Of a stretch of DNA of 64,000 nt, positions 1 to 9,148 are shown one piece after another. The DNA lies in assembly GCA_965279705.1 (NCBI GenBank), contig OZ257257.1:3410001-3474000 (forward strand). The letters run 5' to 3'. The position numbers and the translations under genes are program-made. The stretch is from Stagnimonas sp965279705. GTDB lineage: Bacteria > Pseudomonadota > Gammaproteobacteria > Nevskiales > Nevskiaceae. The notes beneath the pieces were generated by a model. The model did not search any database and was not told where the DNA came from. It worked only from the letters and a program-made list of their open reading frames with translations. Numbering within the stretch: position 1 is the first letter of the stretch; every line of letters starts with the position of its first letter.

Positions 1-1619
1 CTCGCGAACACCGACCACTGCGGCGTGATGGCCCAGCGCAAACCGGCTTTCGGCAGCAGCGCCGAATAGCGCGTACGACCGCGCTGCATGCCGTTGCTGC
101 TGGGTGCCACGCCGCCTGCCTGCAGCAGGGGCAGCAGGCTGATGCCGGGTAGTGCCGCCAGCACATCGCCCACCAGCGGTATGCCGCTGGGTGCGATGAC
201 GGCCGCATCGCCGCGCGTGGTCACCGCGTAGTTGAGGCTGGTCAGCCGCTCGCTGTCGTAGCGCAGGCCGAGCGTGGCGGTGAGGCGCCAAGGCAGCGCG
301 ATATCGAACTCGGTGAAGCCCGCGATGTTGCGCGCATCGGTTGCGGAGAGGCTGAAGAAATCCAGCCCGACGCCGACCGCATCGCCCACCACCGGCACGC
401 TCGGCACGCCGATCTCGTCGGCGGTGACGGTGATGTCGTTGGTATAGAACGAGGTGTCTTCCTTGAAGCGGCCGCCGTAGACTCCGACCACACCGGTGAA
501 GCGACCGATGTTTTTCAGGTTCAGGCGTAGCTCCTGCGTGACATTGCTGCCGTGCGAGAAGCCATCGTTGTCGCCGCCGTCTTCGGCGAGCCCGTCGAAG
601 TCGCGCAGGTAGTTCTGCTTGCCGCGCTGGGTGGCGGTGATCGCGGTGAGCGAGAGGCCCTCGCCGAGCTGCAGCCGGTTGCGCCAGCTGGCCTGGCCGC
701 TGCGCACCAGGTCTCGCGTGGGTTCGTTGACCGTGCTGGTGCGGCGCTGCGCGGGATCGCTGCCAGCCTCGCCCGATTCCTGGTTGTAGTCGGGCTGGCC
801 GTCGGCGCGGTTGACGGTGAGCGTGAGCAGACTGTCGAAGCCTTGCCAGCCTTGCGGCGTGAAAGCGAGCTTGCCGCGCAGTAGTGACTTCTGTGCCCGT
901 GCGAAATCCTTGTTGCCATCCGGCTGGTGGGTGATGAAGCCGTCGTCGTTCTCGAAGCTGCCGCCGAGCCGGAAGGCGAAGCTCTCGGACAGCGGCCCGC
1001 CGCCGGCGATGTCGTATTCGCGGCCATCGCTCTGGGCCAGGATCGCGCGGGTGCGCAACTCCCACTCGCGGGTCGGCTCGCGGGTGGTCACCACCACCGC
1101 GCCCGCCAGCGCGTTGCGGCCCTGGCTGGTCGATTGCGCGCCACGCAGAATCTCCACCTGATCGACATCGAACAGATCCTCCAGCGCGCCCTGCTGGGAG
1201 GTGGCGTCGAGCGTCACGCCATCGACCTGCACGCTGATGAGCGGCGGCCCGCCGGCGCCTGCCGCGCCGGTCTGCGAGACGCCGCGGATTGAGAGATTGC
1301 CCTCCTCGTTCGCCGTCGTATTCGCCGCGCGGCGCAGCAGCTCCCCGAGCGAACCATCGCCCTGGTCGTCGATGTTCTTGCCGTTGAAGACGGTCACCGA
1401 AGTGGTGGTCTCACTCAAGGTGCGGCCAAGTTTTTCGCCCTTGACCACGACGGCGTCGAGCTGCACGGCGGTGGCGTCTGTTTCAGGCGTGTGCACTGCG
1501 CTTTCTTCGGGCAGGGTCTGCACCGGGAGGGTGTCGACCGTCTCGGCTTTCTGTGCTTGAGCAACCAGCGTCATCGCCAGTAGCAGGCCGCCCGTGAGGC
1601 GGCGCACTGAGCGGCTCAC
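1..1619 (-). CDS. TonB-dependent receptor 1 (3' end outside window)
   Basis: Outer-membrane TonB-dependent receptor, which would import a ligand using energy from TonB-ExbBD. The visible part has a signal peptide ending in the area of VAQAQ, a short motif LPVQTLPE, a TonB-box-like segment QLDAVVVKGEKLGRTL, and then a plug domain with EILRGAQSTSQGRNALAGAV. Barrel strands run off the left edge, so the C-terminus is missing. I chose a GTG start at 1619 because it gives a complete signal peptide (SRSVRRLTGGLLLAMTLVA) and overlaps the TGA of the DUF998 gene as GTGA, which suggests translational coupling. A shorter ATG at 1574 would cut the signal peptide. It is last in the visible receptor operon and a paralogue of the receptors at 2311, 4581 and 9149. 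The ligand cannot be told from sequence. Confidence 0.9.
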   Translation of the reverse strand, partial: MSRSVRRLTGGLLLAMTLVAQAQKAETVDTLPVQTLPEESAVHTPETDATAVQLDAVVVKGEKLGRTLSETTTSVTVFNGKNIDDQGDGSLGELLRRAANTTANEEGNLSIRGVSQTGAAGAGGPPLISVQVDGVTLDATSQQGALEDLFDVDQVEILRGAQSTSQGRNALAGAVVVTTREPTREWELRTRAILAQSDGREYDIAGGGPLSESFAFRLGGSFENDDGFITHQPDGNKDFARAQKSLLRGKLAFTPQGWQGFDSLLTLTVNRADGQPDYNQESGEAGSDPAQRRTSTVNEPTRDLVRSGQASWRNRLQLGEGLSLTAITATQRGKQNYLRDFDGLAEDGGDNDGFSHGSNVTQELRLNLKNIGRFTGVVGVYGGRFKEDTSFYTNDITVTADEIGVPSVPVVGDAVGVGLDFFSLSATDARNIAGFTEFDIALPWRLTATLGLRYDSERLTSLNYAVTTRGDAAVIAPSGIPLVGDVLAALPGISLLPLLQAGGVAPSSNGMQRGRTRYSALLPKAGLRWAITPQWSVFA

Positions 1620-2299
1620 TGCGCGCTCCGATGCTGCTGCCACAGATGCCAGGCCAGCGCGGTGATGTAGCTCCAGACCAGCGGTAGCAAAAACCACATC
1701 GGCAGAAAGTCGAAGCTCGCCGTCGCGCGCGCCGCCCCCTGATGCTGCGACTCCCAGTGCGCGGCATAGGCGCCGATGGCGAGAATTGCGAACCCGACAC
1801 CGAGCGAACTCGCCAGCCACAGCGGCCTCCGCGTGCCGAAGTGCCGCGCCAGCACGAAACTGGCGATGGCCAGCGCATTGAAGCCGAGAAATCCGAAGAA
1901 GCTGTGCAGCTTTGCCGACAGGCTCGCGGTGTCCATGTCCGGTGCGCCGATGGGTGTGCCCGGCCCCGGCGGGTAACCGAAGACGGGATCTGTCGCGAAC
2001 ACACCGACCATCACATGCGAGACCGCGAACACCCCGAGCAGCAGCGGTGCCCACAGCGCACCGACCTGCCCGCGCAGCACACGGCGCGCGCCGATGGCGA
2101 AGGCCAGCATCAGCAGGCCGGCGACCACGAAGTTGATCGACTGCACCCAGCCCCACTCGCCGAGTGCGAGCTGGCTGCTGGCATTGCGATGCAGGCTGAA
2201 GCCCTCGCGTGTCAGCGCCGCCGTGAAGCCGACGCTAAGCACGACGGGGCCAGCGCAGAGGCCAGCCTTGAGCAGAAGGGAAGCGAGGCGGTCTTTCAT
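1616..2299 (-). CDS. DUF998 family integral membrane protein
   Basis: Polytopic inner-membrane protein of 227 residues with about six hydrophobic segments (near residues 10-30, 52-72, 80-100, 130-150, 160-180, 197-217). The pattern RNASSQLALGEWGWVQSINF after the first helix, a DPVFGYPPGPG loop and a conserved HSFFGFLGF segment resemble DUF998 membrane proteins, whose biochemical role is not established. It sits inside the TonB-receptor operon, 11 bp after one receptor and overlapping the start of the next by GTGA, so it is probably co-transcribed and co-regulated. Involvement in ligand processing or uptake is inference from position only. Length is normal for the family. Confidence 0.75.
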   Translation of the reverse strand: MKDRLASLLLKAGLCAGPVVLSVGFTAALTREGFSLHRNASSQLALGEWGWVQSINFVVAGLLMLAFAIGARRVLRGQVGALWAPLLLGVFAVSHVMVGVFATDPVFGYPPGPGTPIGAPDMDTASLSAKLHSFFGFLGFNALAIASFVLARHFGTRRPLWLASSLGVGFAILAIGAYAAHWESQHQGAARATASFDFLPMWFLLPLVWSYITALAWHLWQQHRSAQ

Positions 2300-2310
2300 G
2301 GGGGACGGGT

Positions 2311-4584
2311 TTACTTGAACTGGAACTCGACGCCGCCGACGAGACGGCGACCGTCGCCGAGGCTCACCACGTCCACACCGCTGAAGGCGTAGCCGTTGGC
2401 ATCCTTGCGGTAGTGCACGTCGCCGAGATTGCGGCCGGCGAAAAACACGCCGAGGCCGCGGTACTGCCAGCGCAGCGCGAGATTGATGAGCCGGTACGAG
2501 GGCAGCTCATAGGCGGGTGTGTTTTCGGAATCGGCAAAGGCACGGCCGTGCCACTGGATGTCGGGCCGTACCAGAAGCCCTTGCAGCGGCATCCATTCCA
2601 GCGCCAGCGTGCCGGCGTAGGAGGGTGCCTTGGGCAGACGGTGGCCGGAGAGATCGACGTCGTCGCTGGTCTGCACGTCATTGCCGAAGCGGCCCCAGGT
2701 GACGCCGTAGCCGCCGATCACCCGCAAGGGCCTCAGCGGCCGCCAGCGCAGCTCGAACTCACCGCCGCGGATGAAGGCCGGGCCGGCATTGCCCATGTAG
2801 TTGTCGGTGCCAGTACCCTGCTGAATCTGCATGTCGTCCCAGCGCGTGTGGAACAGGTTCAGCGCGGCGTCCAGCCTCCAGGGGCGATAGAGACCCTTGA
2901 GCGACAGCTCGCCGGTGCGCGTCTTTTCGGACTCGAAGCTGAAGTAACGGCCCGAGACCTGGTTGTAGCCGTCGCCGCCCGGCCGGTAGCCCTCGGCGTA
3001 CGAGGCACCCAAGTACCAGTCACTCGCAAGTTCGTAGCGCGCCGCCAGCTTGGGCAGAAGCTCCGAGAAGCGGCGCGACACTGGGATGTCGACGTCGTTG
3101 GGCAGCACTCCGCCGGCATCGAGCAACACGAGTGCCGCCGTCGCCGTCGGGCTGTCGCCAGTGTAGGTGCTGGTGATGCGGCGGCGGTTGTGCTCGCGGT
3201 CCAGCCGCGCCCCGGCGGTCAGGGTCAGCCGCTTCGTGAGCGCGAAATCCAGCTCGCCAAAGGCGGCGATGTCTTCCACCCGCGTCGGGCTACCAGAGGT
3301 GAACAGGATGCTGCCGAGCGGCGCGGCGCAGGCGAGATCGACCACGCAGGCACCAGAGATTTCGAGCAGCGCATTGAGATTGATGAAGCCGTTCTGCGCG
3401 TCTCGGGTACGGTCGCGATAGAAATACGCGCCGAAGCTGGCCTGCAGGCGCGTGCCGGAATAGATGGCGCGCAGCTCTTGCGAAAAGGCGCCGGCGTTCT
3501 CTTGCTGCACGGTCGCGTTCTGCGCTTCGGCGGTGTAGTCGCCGTCGAAGCGGCTGCGGGTGTTGGAGCGAACATACGAGCTGATCGCCCGCAGCTGCCA
3601 GGCCGCGCTCAGCGACAGGCGCTGTTCCAGCGCGTGGAGCCAGGCGCGGTTGCGGTAGTCCTGCGGCGCGTCGCTGCGCGCGGTGCGGCTCTCTTCGTCG
3701 GCCATCGGCATATAGCTGCTGCCCTGCGTGCGGCGCAGCTGGTAGACCCCGAACAGCGCCTGATACGCACCCTCGCTGCCGCCCGGTTGCCAGCCCAACC
3801 GCAGCCGCGCGCTGCCGCTTTTCTGCCCGGCCCAGTTGGGGTCGTTGCGGGTGGCGTTGAAGTGATCGCCATCGTCCTGACGCTGGTCGTACACCAGCCG
3901 CGCCGCTAGCGTCTCAGGCCATAACGTCGCGCCCAGCGCACCGGCGTATTCGCGCGTGCTCGCATCGCCGCCAGCAACGCGGCCGCGCAGCTCGGGCGCG
4001 AAGCCTGCGTCGGGCTCGGCGGCCGCTGTATTGATGATGACCGCGCCCGCCATCGCATTGCGGCCCTGGCTGGTGGACTGCGGGCCGCGCAGGATTTCGA
4101 CCGAACCGAGATCGAAGGCCGAGAGATCGGCATAGCTCAGGGCCGAACGCGGCAGACCGACGCCGTCGTAGACCACAGCAGACGCCGTGCCATACGCCGC
4201 GTAGGCGCCCGAGCCGCTGGCCCCGTAGCTGCCGATGCCGCGGATGGTCATGCCGCCGACGCCGTAGTCGCTGTCGTCCAGGCTCGCGTTGGGCGTGGCT
4301 CGGATCACGTCGTAGACGTCGCTCGCGGTGCTGCGCTCTATCTCGGCACCGGAATACACCGCCACGCTACTGGTGGTGCGGCGCGCTTCACGGCGGATCA
4401 GCTCGCCGGTGACGATGACGGCTTCGAGCTGCGTCGGCGTCTGCTCCGGCGTCACCTTGGCTTCGGCCTCGGGCAGGGCTTGCAGCGGGATCGTGCCGAC
4501 GCCATCTGCATCCACGGGCTGCTCTTGCGCTGCTGCACTCAATGCAACGGTGAGTGCGCGCAAGAGCCCGGCCGTGCGCTTCAA
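2311..4584 (-). CDS. TonB-dependent receptor 2
   Basis: Full-length outer-membrane receptor of about 757 residues. Order: signal peptide (KRTAGLLRALTVALSAAAQ), motif TIPLQALPE, TonB-box-like QLEAVIVTGELIRREA, plug with MTIRGIGSYG and EILRGPQSTSQGRNAMAGAV, then a 22-strand-type beta barrel ending in an aromatic residue region (GGVEFQFK). No ATG lies near the signal peptide. The TTG at 4584 overlaps the TGA of receptor 3 as TTGA and gives a good signal sequence, so I take it as the start. An open frame continues upstream to 5301, but there it only reads through receptor 3 in another frame. It is closest to receptors 1, 3 and 5 of this operon, probably by tandem duplication. Ligand unknown. Confidence 0.88.
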   Translation of the reverse strand: MKRTAGLLRALTVALSAAAQEQPVDADGVGTIPLQALPEAEAKVTPEQTPTQLEAVIVTGELIRREARRTTSSVAVYSGAEIERSTASDVYDVIRATPNASLDDSDYGVGGMTIRGIGSYGASGSGAYAAYGTASAVVYDGVGLPRSALSYADLSAFDLGSVEILRGPQSTSQGRNAMAGAVIINTAAAEPDAGFAPELRGRVAGGDASTREYAGALGATLWPETLAARLVYDQRQDDGDHFNATRNDPNWAGQKSGSARLRLGWQPGGSEGAYQALFGVYQLRRTQGSSYMPMADEESRTARSDAPQDYRNRAWLHALEQRLSLSAAWQLRAISSYVRSNTRSRFDGDYTAEAQNATVQQENAGAFSQELRAIYSGTRLQASFGAYFYRDRTRDAQNGFINLNALLEISGACVVDLACAAPLGSILFTSGSPTRVEDIAAFGELDFALTKRLTLTAGARLDREHNRRRITSTYTGDSPTATAALVLLDAGGVLPNDVDIPVSRRFSELLPKLAARYELASDWYLGASYAEGYRPGGDGYNQVSGRYFSFESEKTRTGELSLKGLYRPWRLDAALNLFHTRWDDMQIQQGTGTDNYMGNAGPAFIRGGEFELRWRPLRPLRVIGGYGVTWGRFGNDVQTSDDVDLSGHRLPKAPSYAGTLALEWMPLQGLLVRPDIQWHGRAFADSENTPAYELPSYRLINLALRWQYRGLGVFFAGRNLGDVHYRKDANGYAFSGVDVVSLGDGRRLVGGVEFQFK

Positions 4585-6872
4585 AACCGCGCTTCCAGCT
4601 GCACGCCGAGCGTGCGCAATTCGCCGTAGCTCACGCCATAGCCCGCTTTGGGCAAGCCCAGCCCTGGCTCGATGCGGTACGAGAGCGTGCGGTAGTCCTC
4701 GCCCAACAAGTTGCGGCCATACGCGTAGAGCGCGAGGTAACGGCCCTGCCAGCCCAGACGCGCATCGACCAGCCGGCGGCTTTCGCCACGCTCGCGTTCG
4801 TTGTTGGCCGGTGTGACGAAGTAGCCATCGCTGGCGCTGAAGTTGAGCGCAGCAAAAACGCCGCTGCGGTGCAGGTAGCTGCCGCCGATGCTGCCGGTAA
4901 ACGGTGCGTTGAACACGAAGTGCTTGCCGGAGTAATCGATGCCGCCGCTGACGTAGTCCTTGAACTCGGTGTGGGCGTAGCCGAGGCTGGTGTAGAGGTT
5001 CAAGCCCCGCAGCGGTTTCCAAGTGGTTTCCAGCTCCGCGCCGAACAGCTCGGAACGCGCGGCGTTGTCGGTGCGGCTGCTGAGAATGTCGCCGTCCACC
5101 GGCACTCGCACCTGCTGGTCGCGCCACTGCACGCCGTAGAGATTGAAGTTGACGGCCACCCGCTGCGAGGGCGTCGCGCGAAAACCGGTTTCGAGGTTGC
5201 GGGTGTACTCGGGCTTGTACTGGTTGATGGTGCCGCTGCCGCGCAGTACCTCGGCGCCGCCCGCGCGATAGGCCTCGCTGTAGGTGACGAACACCGTCCA
5301 CACCGGGCTCAGGGCCTGGCGCAGGCCGATCTTGGGCAGCAGGGCGGAATAGCGCCCGGTTGCGCGCTGCTCGCCATCGGTGGTGGGCAGCACGCCAGCG
5401 GCCTTGAGCACATCCACCAAGGGGATGCCCGGTGCGGTTTCGTTGCCGAACAGATAGCCATCGGCACGGGTGATGTCGGAGTTGGCGATGGTGGTGCTGC
5501 GCTCGCGGTCGTAACGCAGGCCGGTGGTGAGCGTGGTCGCTGCCGTCAGCTTGAAGTCGAACTCGGTGAAGAAGGCGATATTGCGGCCCTCGCGGTCGGT
5601 GTCTGAAAAGCCATCGACACGGGCGATGACGTTCTCGGCACCCGGCAGCGGCAGCACCGCCGAGAGCGGCACGCGCAGCTCGCGGAAGTCATAGTTGCCC
5701 ACTTCCTGAAACCGGCTGCCGTAGATGCCGAACAGGCCGGTGGCGCTGATGTCGCGCCACAGCGATACCGCCTTCACGCCCAGCCGCAGCTCCTGCGACA
5801 CATTGCGGCCATGGTTGCGGGTCTCGAAGGTGCCGCTGTCTTCTTCGGTGCGGTCGTAATCGCCGAAGCTATTCACCCGGCTCTTGACGCCGCCGGTGGT
5901 GCTGGTGAGGGTGAAGCGATCGCTCAGCGCGTAGTCCGCCTTCAAGCTCGCGAGCTTCGAGCGGTTGTCGCTGGACGAGGCCACATCGTCGCCCGCGGTG
6001 CGGCGCGCGGCGGCACCATCGTCATCGGCTTCGAGGTTGTAGTCGGTGCCGGGGTGGCTCTCGACGGTCGAAAAGGTCAGCACCGTATTCAAGCCCGGCA
6101 GTGCGACAGGCTTGAAGCCCAGCTTGCCGCGCAGCAGCTCGTCTTCCGCGCGCGCCCACTTGGGGTCGTCGCGGGTGGTGTTGGTGATCTCGCCATCACG
6201 CGACGTGCGCTGGCCAGTGAGTCGAAAGGCAAAGCCCGCGCCCAGCGGCCCGCCACCTGCAAGTGCGTATTGGCGGCGGCCTTCGTCGGCGAGCCGTACG
6301 CGCGCCAGTGCATCCCAGTAATCAGTCGGATTGCGCGTAGTGGTCACTACCGCACCCGCCAGCGCATTGCGGCCTTGGCTGGTGGACTGCGGGCCGCGCA
6401 GGATCTCCACCTGCTCGACATCGAAGGCATCGGTGAGGCTGCCGCCGAGCGCGGTGTTGTCGAGCGCGACACCATCCACATACGTGCTGATGACTGGCGC
6501 GCCAGAGTTGCTGTTGTCGGCCCCGAATTGGCTCACGCCACGCAGGCTCAAGCCGCCGTCGTTGATGGAAAGCGCATTGCCGACGCGGCGCGTGAGGTCG
6601 TAGATCGACTCATCACCGTACTGCTCGATCTGCTTGCCGGTGGTGACGCTGACCGAGCTGGCAGTGTCCTTCAGGGTGCGGCCGAGCTTCTCGCCCTTGA
6701 CCACCACGGCATCGAGCTGCACGGCGCTCGCGTCTTTCTCTGCTGCGACCGATGCCGCGTGCTCGGGCAGAGACTGCACCGGGATGGTCTCCACCGGCTC
6801 CGCCTGAGCCCATGCCGAACCCGCAGCTGCCCACAGCAGCAGGCTGGAGGCGACGCCTCGTTTTGCGCGCAT
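4581..6872 (-). CDS. TonB-dependent receptor 3
   Basis: Full-length TonB-dependent receptor of 763 residues with an ATG start and signal peptide (MRAKRGVASSLLLWAAAGSA, cleavage near AWAQA). It then shows ETIPVQSLPE, TonB-box-like QLDAVVVKGEKLGRTLKDTA, a plug domain with LSLRGVSQFG and EILRGPQSTSQGRNALAGAV, and a beta barrel ending LGVQLEARF with the C-terminal Phe typical of BAM substrates. Nine bases separate it from the upstream siderophore-type receptor, and its stop overlaps the TTG of receptor 2. The N-terminal 60 residues are strikingly like receptor 1, indicating recent duplication or gene conversion. Substrate unknown; Fur-like control is inferred from the operon promoter. Confidence 0.92.
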   Translation of the reverse strand: MRAKRGVASSLLLWAAAGSAWAQAEPVETIPVQSLPEHAASVAAEKDASAVQLDAVVVKGEKLGRTLKDTASSVSVTTGKQIEQYGDESIYDLTRRVGNALSINDGGLSLRGVSQFGADNSNSGAPVISTYVDGVALDNTALGGSLTDAFDVEQVEILRGPQSTSQGRNALAGAVVTTTRNPTDYWDALARVRLADEGRRQYALAGGGPLGAGFAFRLTGQRTSRDGEITNTTRDDPKWARAEDELLRGKLGFKPVALPGLNTVLTFSTVESHPGTDYNLEADDDGAAARRTAGDDVASSSDNRSKLASLKADYALSDRFTLTSTTGGVKSRVNSFGDYDRTEEDSGTFETRNHGRNVSQELRLGVKAVSLWRDISATGLFGIYGSRFQEVGNYDFRELRVPLSAVLPLPGAENVIARVDGFSDTDREGRNIAFFTEFDFKLTAATTLTTGLRYDRERSTTIANSDITRADGYLFGNETAPGIPLVDVLKAAGVLPTTDGEQRATGRYSALLPKIGLRQALSPVWTVFVTYSEAYRAGGAEVLRGSGTINQYKPEYTRNLETGFRATPSQRVAVNFNLYGVQWRDQQVRVPVDGDILSSRTDNAARSELFGAELETTWKPLRGLNLYTSLGYAHTEFKDYVSGGIDYSGKHFVFNAPFTGSIGGSYLHRSGVFAALNFSASDGYFVTPANNERERGESRRLVDARLGWQGRYLALYAYGRNLLGEDYRTLSYRIEPGLGLPKAGYGVSYGELRTLGVQLEARF

Positions 6873-6881
6873 TGGCCCGCC

Positions 6882-9110
6882 TCAGAAGTCGATGGCGGCG
6901 CTGAGCGCAAACGTGCGCGGCGCGCCGACGACGAGATAGCCCTGGCCCGGGAAGCCGCCGGCGGAGGCGTAATAGTTTTCGTCGGTCACGTTGTCGACGC
7001 GGCCGCGCAGCGTCACGGTGCGCGTGCCCACATGCAGGTCGTAGATCGCACCGAGGTCGAACCGCGTCCAGTCCGGCACGGCGGTCTGGTTGGCAGCGTC
7101 GTAGTAGCTATCGCCCGTGTGCACGACACGGGCGTCGAGGGCGAGATCGCGCAGCCACGGCAGGTCGTAGGTCGCACCCAGGCTGGCCTGGAAGCGCGGC
7201 ACGCCGATGACCCGCTTCTGGTCGGTGCTCGAATCGCCCGTGCCCTGCTGCTCGGCATCGAGCCAGGTGGCACCGCCGAGCACTTTCAGGCCCGGTGCGG
7301 CAATGCCATAGACGTTGAGTTCCACACCCTGGTGGCGGTCGTCGCCGCTGGCCTCGAAGGCTTGGTCGGCGGTGACGAAGGCGCGCGGCTTGGTGGTGTT
7401 GAACAGCGCGATGCCCCCACCCAGGCGACCGGCGTCGAACTTGGCACCGACCTCTTTCTGACGCGACACGTACGGGGCCAGCACCTTGCCGGGCGTGGCG
7501 GTTGCGGTCGCCGGCGCGGTGTCGCCCTGGCTCAGGCCTTCGACATAGTTCGTGTAGAACGACAGCTGCGGCGTCGCGCGCACCACGATGCCCGCCGAGG
7601 GACTGGTGCGCGACTTGTCGTAGCCGCCATCGGAGGTGCCGGTGGTGTAGGCGAAGTTCTCGATGTCGAGCTTCTGCTGGCGCACGCCGAGCGTGACCAG
7701 CACGCGCTTGTCGAAGAACGAGGCGGTATCGCCGAGCGCGTAGCTGGTAAGCCGCGTGCGGCCAGTCAGCTTGGGGTCGTCGAGCGTGTTGCCGGCGAAC
7801 GCGCCGGCGCTGAAATCCGGTCGCGCAGAGGGCGTGGGGTTGTAGAGGTTGGTTGCCTGGCGGTTGAAGAAATCGAACACGTAGGCGTTCTTGCGTTCGC
7901 CCTCGAAGCGCGCGGCGGCAGCGACGAACTCGTGCTCGACCGGCCCGGTCACGAGCTTGAAGCGCAGGCCGAGTTCACCGGTATCGACCTGGTCCTTGCG
8001 GGTGTTGTCGAAGCGGTAGGTGTAGGCATCGCCCGTCGCGGCATCGCTCACAAACAGGTTGGCGAGCGAGTTGGCCTCCTTGCTGCGGCGCAGGCCGTAG
8101 GCGGCCCAGCCAGTGAGCGCGTCGGTGATATCCACCTCGCCGCGCAGCGTGCCGAACAGATCCTTCTCGTTGGAGTACGACCAGGGTTGCGCGAAGTTCT
8201 TGCTCGCATCCGGCGCTTTCGGCAGCGCGGTGACGCCGAAGTCGAGCTGGACGTTGGTGCGCGTCTGGTCGAGCTGGTTGTGCTGGTAGCCGATGTCGCC
8301 GGAGAGGCGCACGTTGTCGCTGTGCCAGTCGAGGCCGAGTGCCAGCAGACCGAGTTTGGCTTTTTCGTCGTCTACCGCCGTGCCGCCGGTGCGATAGGCG
8401 CCATTGAGCCGCACACCGAAAGCCTTGTCGGCACCGAAGCGTCGCGCCAGGTCCACCGCACCGCTCGCCTGTTCGCCGATCACGCCCGCGGTGACGCGTG
8501 TCAGCGCCTCGTTGGGCGCGCGCTTGGGCAGCAGGTTGATGGCACCACCGATGCCGTCGCCGCCGGGCGTGGCCCCGCTCATGAAGGCCGAGGCACCGCG
8601 CAGTACCTCGACGCGCTCGAATAGTTCGGTCGCGATGTACTGGCGCGGCAGCAGGCTGTAGAGGCCGTTGTAGGCGACATCGTCCGAGCCAAGCACGAAG
8701 CCGCGGATGAAATAGCTCTCCTGAAAATTGCCGAAGCCGCGCGCGACGCGCACGGAGGGGTCGTCCTGCAACACCTGGCCGACGCTCTGCGCCTGGCGAT
8801 CCTGGATCAGGGCGTTGGTATAGCTGGTGATCGAAAACGGTGTTTCCATGTTGTCGCGCGTACCGAGGATGCCCGCGCGGCCACCGCGTGCGACCTGGCC
8901 GCCGGCGTAGGGCTTCGACAGACCTTGTGCGGAGGCATCGGCACTCGCAGTGACCTTCACGGCTTCGAGCTGCACTGCGGCTTCGGCAGTGGGCGTCTCA
9001 ACCGCAGATGCAGCAGGTGCAGGGTCCGTCTGCGGCGCTTGCGCATGGGCAGCGGTGAGCAGACCGAGGGCTGCAAACGGCGTGAGGATGAAGCGGTTTT
9101 TGAGGGTCAT
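6882..9110 (-). CDS. TonB-dependent siderophore receptor (receptor 4)
   Basis: Outer-membrane receptor of about 742 residues, of the TonB-siderophore subclass rather than the subclass of its four neighbours. It has signal peptide MTLKNRFILTPFAALGLLTA with cleavage near AHAQA, TonB-box-like VQLEAVKVTA, plug motifs with SVRVARGFGNFQESYFIRGF and GGDGIGGAINLLPKRAP, and a barrel ending FALSAAIDF. The plug layout resembles receptors for ferric siderophores such as ferrichrome or coprogen (family inference). I chose ATG 9110 because it begins the signal peptide. A GTG at 9152 overlaps the TGA of receptor 5 (GTGA) and would add 14 residues, and is a real alternative. It lacks the IPVQSLP motif seen in its neighbours. 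Confidence 0.9.
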   Translation of the reverse strand: MTLKNRFILTPFAALGLLTAAHAQAPQTDPAPAASAVETPTAEAAVQLEAVKVTASADASAQGLSKPYAGGQVARGGRAGILGTRDNMETPFSITSYTNALIQDRQAQSVGQVLQDDPSVRVARGFGNFQESYFIRGFVLGSDDVAYNGLYSLLPRQYIATELFERVEVLRGASAFMSGATPGGDGIGGAINLLPKRAPNEALTRVTAGVIGEQASGAVDLARRFGADKAFGVRLNGAYRTGGTAVDDEKAKLGLLALGLDWHSDNVRLSGDIGYQHNQLDQTRTNVQLDFGVTALPKAPDASKNFAQPWSYSNEKDLFGTLRGEVDITDALTGWAAYGLRRSKEANSLANLFVSDAATGDAYTYRFDNTRKDQVDTGELGLRFKLVTGPVEHEFVAAAARFEGERKNAYVFDFFNRQATNLYNPTPSARPDFSAGAFAGNTLDDPKLTGRTRLTSYALGDTASFFDKRVLVTLGVRQQKLDIENFAYTTGTSDGGYDKSRTSPSAGIVVRATPQLSFYTNYVEGLSQGDTAPATATATPGKVLAPYVSRQKEVGAKFDAGRLGGGIALFNTTKPRAFVTADQAFEASGDDRHQGVELNVYGIAAPGLKVLGGATWLDAEQQGTGDSSTDQKRVIGVPRFQASLGATYDLPWLRDLALDARVVHTGDSYYDAANQTAVPDWTRFDLGAIYDLHVGTRTVTLRGRVDNVTDENYYASAGGFPGQGYLVVGAPRTFALSAAIDF

Positions 9111-9148
9111 GGGTCGAGTCGCGGTTGAAGGTCTTGGATCGCGGTGGG

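Noticed and set aside
5811..8624. Plus-strand open frame of 937 codons
   Set aside because: It is antisense to two TonB receptors whose proteins have full family motifs; the frame is open because of high GC and has no family character.
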